A DNA stretch of 64,000 bases from Xenoacremonium recifei (GCA_012184525.1 WOFQ01000023.1:1-64000); one strand, 5' to 3'. Counted from the stretch's first letter, positions 44,841 to 56,673 are shown. Translations and numbers: made by a program. Notes: a model not told the origin generated them from the letters alone.

Positions 44841-46153
44841 TCAGGTCATCAGCGCGATATGTTTAAGCTCACTATGAAGATTGTGGTCAGTGAAGGGTTC
44901 ATAAAGACATGAGGTCAAGTGTGGAACATACTTTTGCACCTGATGGCCGACTTTCATGGCGGGATACTCGACCTCCCGACCCTCGTCCCGGCCCAGGTTC
45001 AGTTGGTCAGCGCGAACGCTCCGCGCCCGCTCCGCCAGCGCGGGCACCGGCGCAAGATCAAAATCAGAGTTGAGATGCCAGAAGAGCGTACTGGAGATGC
45101 GGATCAGGGGACGGTCAGGATACTCGCTCATGCGGCGCTCCACCGTGTCGAGTGTCTGCTGGTTGACGACGACCTCATGGTATCCAGCCTTGATAAGGCC
45201 GCCGGTGAGATGCTCGATCTGCTTGCCGGCTTGGACGAGAAGGTAGTTGTTTCCGGGAGGGATCTTCACGGGGATGCGATTGCCGGTGTTGCGAGCCCAG
45301 ATGTTGAGGCCTGGGTAGCGGGAGCGGCCGTGGATGGTGAGGAAGTTGAGGTCGGTGTGGAAGCCGGCGAGGATGGTGTCGAGGTGGGCGTATTTGGTGA
45401 GGTCAGACGCCGTGGGAGCAAGGAGGTGAGGGCTGAATCACGGTTGTGAGATACGAATAGATGGGATGAAAGAATGAGGGGACAAACCCGTATCGGCCGG
45501 CATCACTGAAGTACTCGGCCGGTAACCCTAGCCCGACGGATACCATCTCTGCAAGTTTAGACACTCTAAGTTGTGTAAGCCCTTGCTTGACCCAGCATAC
45601 CATTTGAAGAGTACAAAACATACGCGTTCTTCATGGAAGACCCCCAGCGATTCATAGTCGGCTCCCAGCGTTCCTTTATTTGGGACGCTTCGGGCACGAC
45701 ATTGTCAGCGTTCAGTCCCGGAAATTCCGTCTTGTATGGTGGTGGCTCGACCATGCGCCAGAAGAACCGGCACTTGGGATCTGGCGAGTGCGCCGTGATG
45801 TCCAGCGGCCGCTGCGAGGGATCCAGGCGTTGTATAACGTCGAGGCAGGGCTCATCAACGGCACACTTGGGCTTCTCCGTGTTTTCGAGCGTGACGCCAA
45901 TCTGGTAGCTCAACTCAGGGCGCTCATCACGCTTGAGGGCCTCCTGGGGCTGTGCAAAGTAATCCTCGAGTAGGTCCAGAAAAGTCGTGTTGTCCTCCTC
46001 ATTCACACGAGAGTCCTGGAGGACAAGAGCGCCATAGGTGATGAGAGCATCGGCGGCTTTGCGACACTCAGCCTGGACGAGGTCTGAGTCGAGGGGTTGA
46101 GAGAGGTAGAGGTCGAGGTTGATGACGGGGAGGTCCATGGGCAGTGAAGCCAT
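44841..46153 (-). CDS. 2-oxoglutarate-Fe(II) oxygenase, isopenicillin N synthase-like
   Basis: Exons 45624-46153, 45488-45565, 44932-45432 and 44841-44871 give 379 aa. An N-terminal DIOX_N-like part (LPVINLDLYLSQPL, AADALITYGALVLQDSR) precedes the oxygenase fold. The iron ligands are visible as GFHTDLNFLTIHG (HxD) and QIEHLTGG (distal His); RPLIRISSTLFWH carries the likely 2-oxoglutarate Arg. The substrate is unknown; the family spans metabolism and natural-product routes. The start MASLPMDL at 46153 is preferred over an upstream ATG that would add 28 residues. It is convergent with azgA, 294 bp apart. Confidence 0.88.
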
Positions 46154-46948
46154 TTTGGAGCTGATGAAACTAACAAAGCGGCGGCAGAGAAAACTCGTAC
46201 AAGTATATATAACAGGTACTGAACAGAATTGAAACAAATGAAACGAGATGGAGAAGCCAAGATCTAGATAAAGCGAAAAGACAGAGTCGCGTCTACCGTC
46301 GGCAGTAGTCCGTCACTTGATGATGCCGGCGGGGACGGATGATTGGTTACAGAGAGGTCTCGATTGGTTGATAGCCGCCGGAAGTGGCCGATGGTGTGTC
46401 TCCTCAGAAACGGGCATTTTGTCGCGACAGAAGAGGCAGGAGACTGTACAAGCACAATTCTCATAACTTAGGTGACCAGCCAAATCGACGTTTCGGTGTA
46501 AGTCAGGAGCCTCAGATGCCTGCATGCCTGAGTGCCTGGGTGCTGAGGCTGCCACTTCCACTTCCCTCTCCAGCTCTCCTTCCTTCTGCGTCTGGCGACC
46601 CAACTCTCCGTCTCCGAACTCTTCCTTTCCATTTCAAAGGTGATGATCGCGGCAATCTCTGAAAAACTTCACGAAGAGCTGTCTTATCAGGAGTTTTGTT
46701 CAGCATGACTTCTCAGGTCACGGCAAAAGGTCACAGGACAATCCCAGTGTCTTACGTTCGTCAGCATCCACCAGTCACAACCAAGTCAACCCGCACCAGA
46801 CTACTACGCGATCATGTCGTATCAAATTTCACATTTATTGTTACTTTGTCAGAATTGCAAGCCGTCACATCATCCAGACCTCATAAACTAATACACATGT
46901 TGCCAGACACCTTTTTCCAGACCCCCCTAAGCGATGCGCCGTCAACAC
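46154..46948. other. Intergenic, oxygenase promoter side
   Basis: About 800 bases with no supported gene. They hold the oxygenase 5' side and the hydrophobin 3' flank. A purine-rich AGGAGAG/TCTCC tract runs near 46550-46620. Confidence 0.5.
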
Positions 46949-47324
46949 TTAGTCCGTGACTCCAGTAGGAGTATCGCAGAGGATGCCCTGCTCCAAGATG
47001 GGCAAGACGCAGCAGCGAGCTCGCTGTCCAATAGCCGCGCACTCAGCAGAGAAGTCGCTGGCATTGGTAGGCGTCGAAGGAGCTGTGTCTTCGTTAGTCT
47101 CTGTCACTAGTGATGGCCACATAGGGCGTCAACTTACGATCCACACAGTCGAGGTCTGCAATTCCGAGAACATCAGTGGCACAGCACTGCGCCGTGCCGT
47201 ACAAGCCAGAGCATGGCGTGTAGTCACGCTCCTCGAGATCACGCTCCTCAATCGGGGCGGGAGCAGCGAGAGCAAAGCCAGCCAAGGTGGCGGCGACAAT
47301 AGACACAAGAGTGAAGGCCTTCAT
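46949..47324 (-). CDS. Class II hydrophobin
   Basis: Exons 47138-47324 and 46949-47082 (55-nt intron) give 106 aa. The signal peptide MKAFTLVSIVAATLAGFALA is followed by a short pro-like stretch APAPIEERDLEERD. The eight cysteines follow the class II order C-x8-CC-x11-C-x16-C-x8-CC-x10-C, from YTPCSGLYGTAQCC to ILCDTPTG. Such proteins coat spores, hyphae and air-water surfaces and are known only from ascomycetes. The intron falls right after the third-quarter cysteine (DC-VD), a common place in this family. A long 2.1-kb upstream region precedes it. Confidence 0.96.
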
Positions 47325-49463
47325 TGTGTGTGGTGGTGAAAAGAGTAAGTTATGTTGAGTAGTTGCTAAAGGTGGCTTGATGGGTTCTTAATGAGGATGA
47401 TAATGAGATCTGAGACACGAGGCAAGCGCCCCTTCTTATACTTGACGAGATCATGACACTATCCTTCATTCTGCTTGTCAATCTTCTGCTTCTATCCTTC
47501 ACGTCAATGATCAGAGTGGCGTAAGTCGTCACTCTCACAGGTTCCTTGTCCGTCTTCCTCTATGGCCTAGGGATAAAGGATATGATCATCGAAGTAATGG
47601 ATGTTTAAGGAAACCAACACGTTGTCGATTTGCACATCCCTCATGCGGGCATCCAGGAACGGGCCAACAAGCTCTGATACGACTCAGCTGCTCTGGGGTA
47701 TACGCCCGGATGGAGGGTATATCAGAGAACTTGAAGAATATTTGGCTTGGGGTTTGGCGTGCGTCATGCTCCATATATAGCGGAACAGAAGATCCTCCAT
47801 CGTCTGGTTGAGCCGCCTGCGCTTCCGCAACGGCGATCCATCATTTTACAGCTGAAGGACTTCATTCCCCGAACCTCAATCACAAACAACTGGTTTCCAG
47901 CTTGATTTTCTTTTTTTCAAGACATCTAACAGACTCTTTGACCTACAAAAGAGACGTGGCGGACGTTCTCAAGCCCTTGCTCCACGGAGGCATAAGACTT
48001 CGGCTCGTCGCCTTCGGCCGATCTTCACTCACGACAATAGCCGCACCGCCTCACAGCCATGAAATGACATCCCAGCCCAGCTGAGGAAGACACGCCACGA
48101 ATGCTACAATAGCCACAACTTCACAAAGTCTCCCCGATCGTTGCAGTTCATGATTCGCCCAGCCCGAAACGTCCGGAGCTGGGCAGGGATTCTCGCAGGT
48201 TCAGAGTTACATCGGGATCGACAATGACGAGGGCCAACCAATATGGGAACATGCGATGCTTAACACACGCAGCAAGCCTCATAGGACCTGCGTCGCGATC
48301 AGCAGACAGCATTTCTTGATCTTGTCGTTCCCCTGCATCGTGCCACGCAACGGACTGAGCTGTAGGGAGATTTCCCCGGCCCGGCTCATATGCCCAATTA
48401 CCGAGACCTATGCGTACATACGACGATGATGTTACAAAGCAGAGCGTCATTGGCCGGGCTAGAAGAGGTGAAAGATAAGATCGCCGTTATAACTATCCGT
48501 TTTCCTCGTCCTATGATGCAGATAGGATGAGACGCTCACAAAGTCGCCAGCTGAATCCACCTGAGCAAGTTGCCTTGCTAATTCAGATGCAACCCAAGAC
48601 TGAGGCGCACTTACACCAAGCACAAATCATCTCCAGCTAGAGGCAAACTTCTGAGTTTCATGTAAAAGCGCCTGCACCAAGATCAGCATCGACAGCAGCT
48701 GAATTGCTGCCGATCCTCGCTCGTCTATCTCGGCATCGCGGCTCGCTTCCTCGTGGCAATTGCGTGTTGCTATATTTGCTCTGGAGTTCTTTCGCCACCA
48801 ACGGCGCTGGTGGGAGCAACTATCCCAGAACGCCCTCGCCAGTGTCGATCGTTTTGTGAGGCCGCGAGACGAGCAGCCCAACAGCCCAATCACTAAGACC
48901 GAGGCAAGCCTTCTCAAGAGTTGGCCAAGGGCAGCATTCAAGCGAGAACGTGGTGTGCTATGAACGTTTCGTTGGTGAAAAGGGCATTGCTGAAGTTGAC
49001 TAAACATTCATAGTGGTAACCCCAATCGCCTAAGCATTCCCAGCAGCTGCAGGATTGGCTTTCAAATTGAGTACAAAACAACAGAGATAATCATGCGTGA
49101 CGGAAGTGGTGGCTATGAAGTGCATCCCTCTGTCAAGCTCATTACAACCTCGGTCTCATTCCCTCTGAGTCTGAGTGGCAGCCTCACTCCGGTTTTCAAG
49201 GACGACCATTAGCATACCTACCTACACCTTCAGCTGTGGCAAATCCGGCATTCACATCGTCCAACAGCAAGAAGAGCTTTGATGTCAAGGGCCCAGATAT
49301 TCAAGATGCCAGTAATTTCTTCTATTTCTGTCAACAAGAGAATCCATCATCGCGCCGTCGAGGCAACATGCCATGTCCAGGCTATTCGCTCTCCATCCTC
49401 CGCTTGCTCGGTAATATACACACCGCCCTCGCCTATATCCTTCATCTCCGTCTTCCTCGCCCC
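47325..49463. other. Long intergenic region upstream of the hydrophobin
   Basis: No supported gene over 2.1 kb. Short frames up to 126 codons lack motifs. It holds the hydrophobin promoter and the 3' flank of the complex I subunit gene. Confidence 0.55.
47436..47440 (-). promoter_or_regulatory. Probable TATA box of the hydrophobin
   Basis: TATAA reads on the minus strand 112 bp upstream of the hydrophobin ATG, a usual distance for strongly expressed fungal genes. Confidence 0.5.
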
Positions 49464-50302
49464 TTACGAGCGTCGCTCCGCCTCCAGCTCCCGCTCGGCC
49501 TGCTGGTAGTACTTGGCGGTGTCGACGCCGTGCTGGTTGTGGTTCACAAAGTTGAACCAGGGGATGGTGCTGAGGAAGAGGGCCGAGTAACGGCTCTGTC
49601 GGGCAGCGACGCCCTGGAGATGGGGGCTCAGCATGCTGGTGCCGTAGAGAGGCTCGCCCTTCTTGACCTTGTCGACCATCTCGCGCATGTCCATCTCGAT
49701 CTCGCGGGCGTTTTCGGTGGCGCCGTAGAATCGAACTATTTCGAGGCTGGGAGTCAGTAACTGCGCTCGTACATCCTCCCTTGTGCTTAGGGGCATAACG
49801 TACGGCATGATCGCTGGTAGAAGTAGAGGAAACCACCGAGGATACCAACGCCACCGGCTAACCGCATCGCCTTGGGGAAACCACCCTTGCCGACGTGCGA
49901 GGGCGCAAACTTCTCGAGCGTGAGGAGAGCGGCCGGGGCGAAGGCAGCGGCAATGGCGCCGTAGACGTAGTCGGAGGTACGGGCATAGCGAATGACTCGG
50001 TTGAAGTGACTGTTTGAGAGAAAGTCAGCGATTGAGTGCGGTCGTAATGGTGCTCGAGCTCCGGGAGAAGCAAGAGACGGAAACAGCTGGTGAATTCATT
50101 GAGGCGAGAATATCGAAGCCAGGGATCGAGAAAGAGGGCAACATACGGATCGTTGTCGATGAGCTATAATGCTTCATTAGCCAACCTTCCCACCCCGAAT
50201 TCTGCAGCCAATTGGGCCTCAACTCACCGGATAATCCGTCTGGACGACCTTGCTGGTGCCGACAAAGGTCGGGGTCGCCTGCTTGGTCGCGCTGTCAGCC
50301 AT
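49464..50302 (-). CDS. NUXM: NADH:ubiquinone oxidoreductase 20.9 kDa subunit
   Basis: Exons 50228-50302, 50147-50163 (17 nt), 49804-50009 and 49464-49735 give 189 aa, matching a 20.9 kDa fungal complex I subunit. The spliced start reads TKQATPTFVGTSKVVQTDYP-LIDNDP-HFNRVIRYARTSDY. Membrane segments follow (YGAIAAAFAPAALLTLE, GGVGILGGFLYFYQ), then RFYGATENAREIEMDMREMV and a C-terminal PWFNFVNHNQHGVDTAKYY. It is an accessory subunit in the inner mitochondrial membrane, specific to fungi as far as I know. It is divergent from csm3 with 266 bp between start codons. Confidence 0.93.
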
Positions 50303-50497
50303 GGTGCAGTGCGTCGTCCCGGGCAATTCGTCTGTCGAGATTTGAAGTCATTCGTTTCGGTATATCCAAGCCAGTCGCTAGCCGGAAAGCCGCTGATGCC
50401 TCAGGCCTGATCACGTGGTTTTGGTCAGCTCAACGAGGTGGATGCTGATTGGTGGGGGAGCGATTGCGGGGAGGGGATCAATTTAGCTTCCGCCGCG

Positions 50498-50503
50498 ACG
50501 CGT
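50498..50503 (+). promoter_or_regulatory. MluI cell-cycle box upstream of csm3
   Basis: ACGCGT lies 66 bp upstream of the csm3 ATG. This is the core bound by MBF (Mbp1/Swi6 type), which drives G1/S expression of replication genes. It fits the job of csm3. The assignment is inference from the motif and context. Confidence 0.5.
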
Positions 50504-50568
50504 CTCGCAGCGCGTCTAAGTCCTGATGATGCTTCAAGTAAGAGGCTCAGAGAGTGCAAATCTTTACA

Positions 50569-51574
50569 ATGGCGGCGATGTCTTCAGCTCCCCCGAGACA
50601 CGATGACCTCGACAATTACGACGTTGATGATTTCTCCGACGACCCTTTCGGGTCTCCCCCGCGCGATGATGCAGCGACCAAGAAGCGCAAAGAAGCCGAT
50701 GCTGGGCTCGGTCTCGACGAGGAGGTTTCAGTGCAGAAGCGAGCTCGAGTCCCCAATGTGAAGCTCGACGAGGAGAGGTAAGAATCTGCCTCATCTGATG
50801 CCTTCGACGATACTGACAGCAGTCTCCAGACTCCTCGGACCCCGAGGCATCCCACGACTACGGAGGAAAGCCCGCGACCTCAAATTCAAGGGCAAAGGCC
50901 ACGAGTTCTCCGACGCCCAACGCCTCCTCTCCTTCTACCAGCTCTGGCTCGACGACCTGTTCCCCAAAGCCAAGTTCCTCGACGCCCTGGCCATGGTCGA
51001 AAAGGCCGGCCACAAGAAGGCGCTGACGATTGCGCGCAACGACATCATCAACGAGGGCAAGCCGAAGGACTCTGCGGGAGGGGACGAGGAGGACGAGTTT
51101 GCGGATCTGTTCCCTGAGAGCACCGATGCTGCGCCAGCGGCTACATCTTCTGGAGAACCAGCAGCACCCAAGACTCCTCCACGCAACGATGATATCCCTG
51201 ATGACGAAGACCTCTACGACGCAACACCCCGCCGGCCCGTCTCACTCCCCATCCGCAACGATGCCGTACCAGACGACGAGGACGATCTAGACGCTCTCAT
51301 CGCCGAAGCCGAAACCCACGACCAAACCTCCCGACCACGGCCTGAGCCCGAGGACGACGACCTCGACGCCCTCATCGCGGAAGCCGAGACTCGCGATCAA
51401 CCCAAACCACAGCCTCCAAACGCAGAGCCCGAAGATGTCGACGATCTGGACGCGCTGATGGCCGAGGCGGAGGCGCAAGACCAGGCTCCGGCGTCTGAAC
51501 CGGTGCGGCGGGGAGGGGATCAGGACTTTGCGGATGATGAGGCGGCGATGCAGGAGATGGAGGGGCTGTGGTGA
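50569..51574 (+). CDS. csm3: Fork protection complex subunit Csm3/Swi3
   Basis: Exons 50569-50777 and 50830-51574 (52-nt intron) give 317 aa. The Swi3 domain begins at RLLGPRGIPRLRRKARDLKF, just across the splice junction, and runs through DAQRLLSFYQLWLDDLFPKA to TIARNDI. The partner Tof1/Swi1 forms a complex that steadies stalled replication forks. The C-terminal half is acidic and disordered and holds three copies of DDLDALxAEAE, then a last EMEGLW. The acidic N-terminus and KKRKEADAG/QKRARVP basic pieces suggest a nuclear signal. It shares a short divergent promoter with the complex I subunit. Confidence 0.92.
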
Positions 51575-52525
51575 GGGAAAATGGAAATGCTTTGCGGGAG
51601 GGGACGAGTCGTCTGTCTGCTAGAGCAATGTGGAATGAACACCATATGGGTTATGTTGGGATATCATGGCATAGGCGTTGTTGGAGTTGGAACATGAGCA
51701 GGTACTTTGGAGGGAAAACACATCCAACAGTTATGAAAACTCATGAATGAATCCACCAAAATAGAATAATGATTTACTATTTATTTTCACAACGCACAAA
51801 TATTCACAGGAGCAGAACAAATAAGTGTTGAGATCAGCTTGATTGCTTCGGAGCGTTAAGCTCTCTTCACTATCTACCATCTCAAACAGACCAGAAAGGT
51901 CTAACATAAAACGAATCATCAAAGTGATTCCCTTGGAGTGGCTATCATACCGCCATCCAATCGCTCCCCAACGCCAGTCTCGATACCACGAGACCCCTAA
52001 AGTCTTTTGTAGACCTTGTAAGTTTCCTTCCTTCAACTCCAGAAACCCACAAAGTTGTAGTTATAACAGTACAAGAAAAGAAAAAGTCATCACCACGTTT
52101 TCCCCATTTTATAACAGTGTTCGGTTTGTATCATGACGCATTAGCCCTCTCGAGTTGACCGCCCAACCAGTTGGGTGTCAACTCAAGATCCCTTCATTAT
52201 CTCCCCCTCTTTTTGATGGCAGCTGCAGGCAAGGGACCCCTTTCATGGTTCTTGTCGGTCCCCGTCTTCATCTTGTATTATTTGTTGTATTTCGACCCCT
52301 AGTGGTGTCTCGTCCCGTTCAGTTCAGTCTTGTCAACAGTCAGTCACTCTGTAATCGCCCGGTATCGATCGATAGCGATGCGGTCAAAGCTCCGCGCTGA
52401 TCCAACAGCCTCAAGCTGGCGCTCCCAACTCGGCGACCGGATCCTTGCAGAACCAACCCGCATCGCCTCAAGCGTCGCATCCACAGGGGGGACGCGCCAG
52501 AATGAGGTTCTGCAGGGTTGAGACC
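51575..52525. other. Convergent 3' region of csm3 and hac1
   Basis: About 950 bases between two gene ends; no gene supported. It probably holds a long hac1 3' untranslated region. It is AT-richer from 51.7 to 52.1 kb. Confidence 0.55.
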
Positions 52526-53936
52526 TTACACGGATACCAGGTTTTCGGAGTAGGGATCGCCGGCAGCAAGGTGTTGCTCGGCAGCGTGCTCGTCGAGCAC
52601 CATATCGCCGGTGTCGGGGAACAGGATCATGTCGTTGTTGAACTGGTTGTAGTCGAAGAAGAGGTCGGTGTCGGCGGCCTCGGTGGTGAAGCAACCGAAA
52701 TCCTCGGTCATCATATCACCGAGGCGCGCTTCACCCTCGTCATCGTGGGACTGGAGAGAGCTACCACTGCTGAAAGCAAGATCCATTGGAGTTGCGTCAG
52801 CCAGGCCAAGGTGGGCGGGATCAGAACTTGCGAGGCCGCGAAGACCAACCTCCTCTGCTCCTCCATCGAAAACTGACACTGCAGGTCATTTGACAACACC
52901 GCTGCTGGATGTTGTGCCGCTTCGATGGGGGAGGGAAGAGTCTGGGTCTGCTTGGGCTCCGAGAACTTGACCGCCTTGTTCACCTTTCCAGCCTTGGCCT
53001 TGGGGGTCGAATCCTTGACAGATTCAACAGATTGCTGGATATCGGTTTGGGGAGCCGGGGCCGGGGCCGTCGAGATAGACTTGGCCTCGGTCTGCTTGGC
53101 GGGGATAGACGGAACGGAGGCGTTGTTGATGAAAGCCACCAGGTTAGAGATGGCGGCGGCGTGAGCTGCCTCCTGATCCTCAGGCTCGGACTTAACAACC
53201 GGTGTGGCCTCTTCCTGCTCGGCCTCAGGGGTCTGGAATAGGGCCGGTGCCACAGTGGGAGCGGGCTCCTTGTGGTTGTAGATGAAGTCGATGTCCGAGG
53301 GGCTAATACCGGCGTGGCCGTTCTGACGGGCCAGCTGTTGCGCGATCTCCAGGGCGCGGGCGAGACTGCCTTGAAGGTGAGAGACCTGGTCCTTGAGGAC
53401 GAGGTTCTCCTTCTCAAGCTGCTCTTGCTCCAATCGCTTGCGCTCGCGGGAGGATTGGGCTGCGCGGCGGTTTCGGAGAACACGCTCGACACGGCGCTGC
53501 TCCTTCTCGTCGGCCGTCTTGGCTCGCTTGCTGGATGGTTGTTAGCAGGGGAGGTCGGTGATCGAGTTGATCCGTCCGAGCCTTACCGAGGTGGGAGGTT
53601 CGTCTTGGGCTCCGGGAGAGGCTGGCCCCATGACTTGCGCTTCTTTGTTGGTTTGGTGGCGGACTTCTGGTCCTCCTTGGCGGTAGCAGATGTCTGCTCC
53701 TCGCCGGCCTTATCGGTAGGCGCCGGACTAGAGGCGTCACAGGTCTCGCTGGACGAAGCGGCTGGCGACATCATGGCCAAGGGGTTGATAGTCTCGCCAA
53801 AGAGGGAGGGATAGTTATCGCCCTGGAGCGACAGGAAGGACTCGGCGGGCGAGTTGTCGAAACTCCGCTGAGCCCCGAGGGACTGTGGTGAAGGGTAGAA
53901 GTCGGACATGGCCTCTTGGGGTTGTTCTGACTTCAT
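52526..53936 (-). CDS. hac1: bZIP factor of the unfolded protein response, Hac1/HacA
   Basis: Exon 1 is 53587-53936. After a normal 56-nt intron, exon 2 runs 52879-53530. With a further 20-nt excision (52859-52878) the frame continues 52526-52858, giving 444 aa. Unspliced at that site, the frame ends at 52711 (389 aa). KKRKSWGQPLPEPKTNLPPRK precedes the basic region (RRVERVLRNRRAAQSSRERK) and leucine zipper, the hallmark of Hac1. The spliced tail is acidic (MMTEDFGCFTTEAADTDLFF), a likely activation domain. It drives ER chaperone and secretion genes under ER stress. The start MKSEQPQE at 53936 is the first ATG of the frame. Confidence 0.92.
52859..52878 (-). other. Candidate 20-nt unconventional (Ire1-type) intron in hac1
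   Basis: This 20-nt piece lies between CCTGCAG and GCAGAGG and has no GT-AG ends. Removing it moves translation from a frame stopping at 52711 to one stopping at 52526, with an acidic tail. A 20-nt size is what is known for Trichoderma and Aspergillus hac1/hacA mRNA. The frame change is certain; the exact cut sites are my best placement from the CTGCAG motif. Confidence 0.7.
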
Positions 53937-56533
53937 CGTGGAAGTTGTGTTTGTGAAGATGTTTGGGAAATGTTGAGTAGTGTTTGTTTAATGGGGGAGA
54001 AGAGAAGGGGATTCGGGGAGGGCACAGTGACCGAGCGTGGGTAATTAAAACTGTAAGAGTAGTTCGGACCAGGCCGGAAAGCGATGACTCGACATGTGCC
54101 CGTCTAGCGGAGGCGAGGTGAGCTTGATGGATGGATGGGTGGTGATGGATGACTGAGTGTCAAGCTGGGCGCAGCATCGCTTTATCTAGAGGACACGTAT
54201 TTTGGTTTCGCAGGATTGCGGCCTGAGGCAGCGAGGAAAGGGGGGGGCACTTGCCAAGTTAACCTGCTGCCTCCAAGCCTCGCCTGGCCTAAGTGGGCAA
54301 GTAACTTCGTGTGCCGGTGGGGTACCTGGATAGTTGAGAGGGTGCAGGGTCCACAGGCCGTCTCAGCGGGCGGTGGCTCGTTTGGCTCGCTGCAGGGGGG
54401 CGCTTTAGGGGGGCAATCGCTGCGTTAGGGGGAACCTTCTGGCTGTCAGGGGCTCGCGGATGGCCCAGGTCTGGGCTCTGGTTGGTGGAGGGCGGCAGCC
54501 GGGCTGGCACTTCCGCCGCCGGGGAGGTCCTCCAGGTACATTGAGAGTAAGGTACCTTCTCCTGGGACGGGGCCCATCCTGTCCGTGCGAACTGCTCAGG
54601 AAACTCAGAAAGGGGGCGGCGACTTGAATGCTGTTGTGACAATACGAAGGCAGTGTAACAAGCCTCGACCAGAGGTACAGAGTAAATGGCCTCTCGGGAT
54701 TGGGCGGTGCAACATCTGCCGATAAGTGTGCTGTGCGGCGTCGGAAAGTTACAGCACCTAATTAATATATGCAAAATATATCAACTCGAATTGCCCGTAT
54801 TAATTGGAACTCATGATTGTCTCGACTCTGGAGGCGCCTTCTGTTTCGGGTACAGGACATGCATGAGTGATGAGGTGGGCAACGACGGCTGCCCGCTGAC
54901 CTAACGCTCCTGCCTCGAATGTCTGTGATCATCCACAACGGTACCTGAGGCAACGACAATTACAGCAATACCCAAAGCATCACCACAACGTGACCTCGAA
55001 TGACTCCTCCCACAAGTCCTGCCCAGGCAGCTGTTCCTCTTAATCCGGCGCTTGTCCGCATCATCGCAACAAGTGTCCTCTCCTGATTCCCCGATGGCCG
55101 CTGTTATTCTTCTGCCTATGAAGCCATCTCCGCGAGAAGAGTCATCATCGCCTCTCCGTCTCCCGTACTGTATAGGATGGCTATCAGCAAGCCATCAGCC
55201 TGCACAATGACGCGATTACGAGGCCTTCCCACTCTGGCAGCTCCTCTGCTACGCACTGCTTAGTAGTAGACCATGGACCAGCGCATCGATCGCCTGAGAG
55301 TCTAGCCAGCCAACTTCTGATCGAGGGAGAGATGCTCGCATGCAGGGCGAACGATCAGAGTCTCTTGAACTTGTTTTCCTTCTTCCTGTTCTCCCTTATT
55401 TTTCTCTCATTTTTTTCACTCTCGTCTCCCGCAGCACGAAGCAAATTCCAAGACACGGGAAGATCGGGCAGACAGCTGGCGCTGCTCCACGCATACGAAG
55501 CACAGCCAGCAGCAGAAGCCGTTCGAATCCCCACGAAAATCCATCCACCAGTCTGACGTGGGATGCTGCGAAGGCAAACCAGGTTTATTATTAGCGTCAG
55601 CACGAGCTGGAGCCACCAACCAGCTCGCCTCTGTCGGCTCAGCCACCCCTGAAACCCGCCAACCCGCCCCCCCGACACGCAGGCAATCGGGTGCTGTCCT
55701 GCAACTGTCGCAGGTGAGGGTGAGACGCTGACTCTGCCCTGCTGCGAATCGAGTGTCCAGATCCTCAGTTGATCTCCGGTGATCCTGCCGATCAGGCGAG
55801 TGTGCCCGTGCATGTCAGAGACGCTGCAAACAGAAGCATTGAAGCACTGTTTCAATCAAGCCTGAGAGAGCAGTCGACCAACCTTCGTATCTGCCGCAGG
55901 TCACTCTTCCGCCGAAGAACGGAGCACGAATTACGGAAGACCACAAGAGTATGACCCCATCACAGCTGTGCTCTCCTCTCCAATCGGTGATGCCATTCCT
56001 CGAGCTCCAAATGAGGGAATGATGGCGCGCCAATAGCGGTAGCAACGGGGTTTGTGGCTTCGTGTGGGAATGTGGCATGTGGGTTATCAGATGAGACTAT
56101 CACAGAATAGCTCGCAGTAGAGCCGCAGCCCAGCAAAGGGGTTTCACTCACTCTCGCCTGAATCTTGAGGCACACAGCACAGACCCAAGGGAGATGAAAC
56201 GTCGTCTCGCAATCTGTCTCACACACGACGGATGAATTAGGACAGACACAAAATCCTCCCCTTTCCCTTGCATGTAACGAGCAACCCCCTGTTCCATAGC
56301 TTGGTCCGGGCACGGGGGATCCAGGCCCGATCCCATTCCCGAAACTAAAAGGAGTGATGGGACGATAGATCTCGTTCATGAGATTGCGAACGGTGATGGA
56401 CAAATTACCCACCACTGGCCGAACTCTTTCAGGCTGAATTGATCCCTCATGGACCGCCACAGCTGATGGACGCGTTACTGGAGCTTTCAAAGAACCGTCA
56501 AACGGCAAAAAGACTCACACACCCCTAACCAAC
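53937..56533. other. Long hac1 upstream region
   Basis: 2.6 kb with no supported gene. The hac1 leader and promoter lie at its left. C/T-rich tracts run at 55370-55430. One 182-codon minus frame (55960-56508) has several cysteines but no signal peptide or family mark, and I leave it out. Confidence 0.55.
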
Positions 56534-56538
56534 AAAAA
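56534..56538 (-). terminator. RNA polymerase III terminator of tRNA-Leu
   Basis: A run of five T residues on the minus strand, 17 nt past the discriminator base, is the usual pol III stop. Confidence 0.75.
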
Positions 56539-56555
56539 GCATCTCAACTCAAGCG

Positions 56556-56673
56556 TGACAAGTCTGGGATTCGAACCCAGGCGGATTGCTCCACTGTGGT
56601 TCTCATTTATCACGAGAAAGAGCTCAAGTTTAACTCTTGAACACAGCGCCATAGACCACTCGGCCAACTTGCC
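56556..56673 (-). tRNA. tRNA-Leu(CAA) with intron
   Basis: The 7-bp acceptor stem GGCAAGT/ACTTGTC (one G-U pair) brackets the gene, with discriminator A at 56556. The A box GGCCGAGTGG and the B box GGTTCGAATCC are both clear. The anticodon stem CTGTG/CACAG holds loop TT-CAA-G, so the anticodon CAA is at 56637-56639. A 36-nt intron (56600-56635) follows position 37 and contains CTTGAG, which can pair with the anticodon. The long variable arm (GGA-GCAA-TCC) is that of leucine tRNA. Confidence 0.95.

Noticed and set aside
49236..49854. Plus- and minus-strand frames over the complex I subunit gene
   Set aside because: They are other-frame readings of exons 3 and 4 of the 20.9 kDa subunit.
55960..56508. 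182-codon minus-strand frame with nine cysteines near the tRNA
   Set aside because: No signal peptide, no known cysteine spacing and no exon partner; it could be real but nothing supports it beyond being open.
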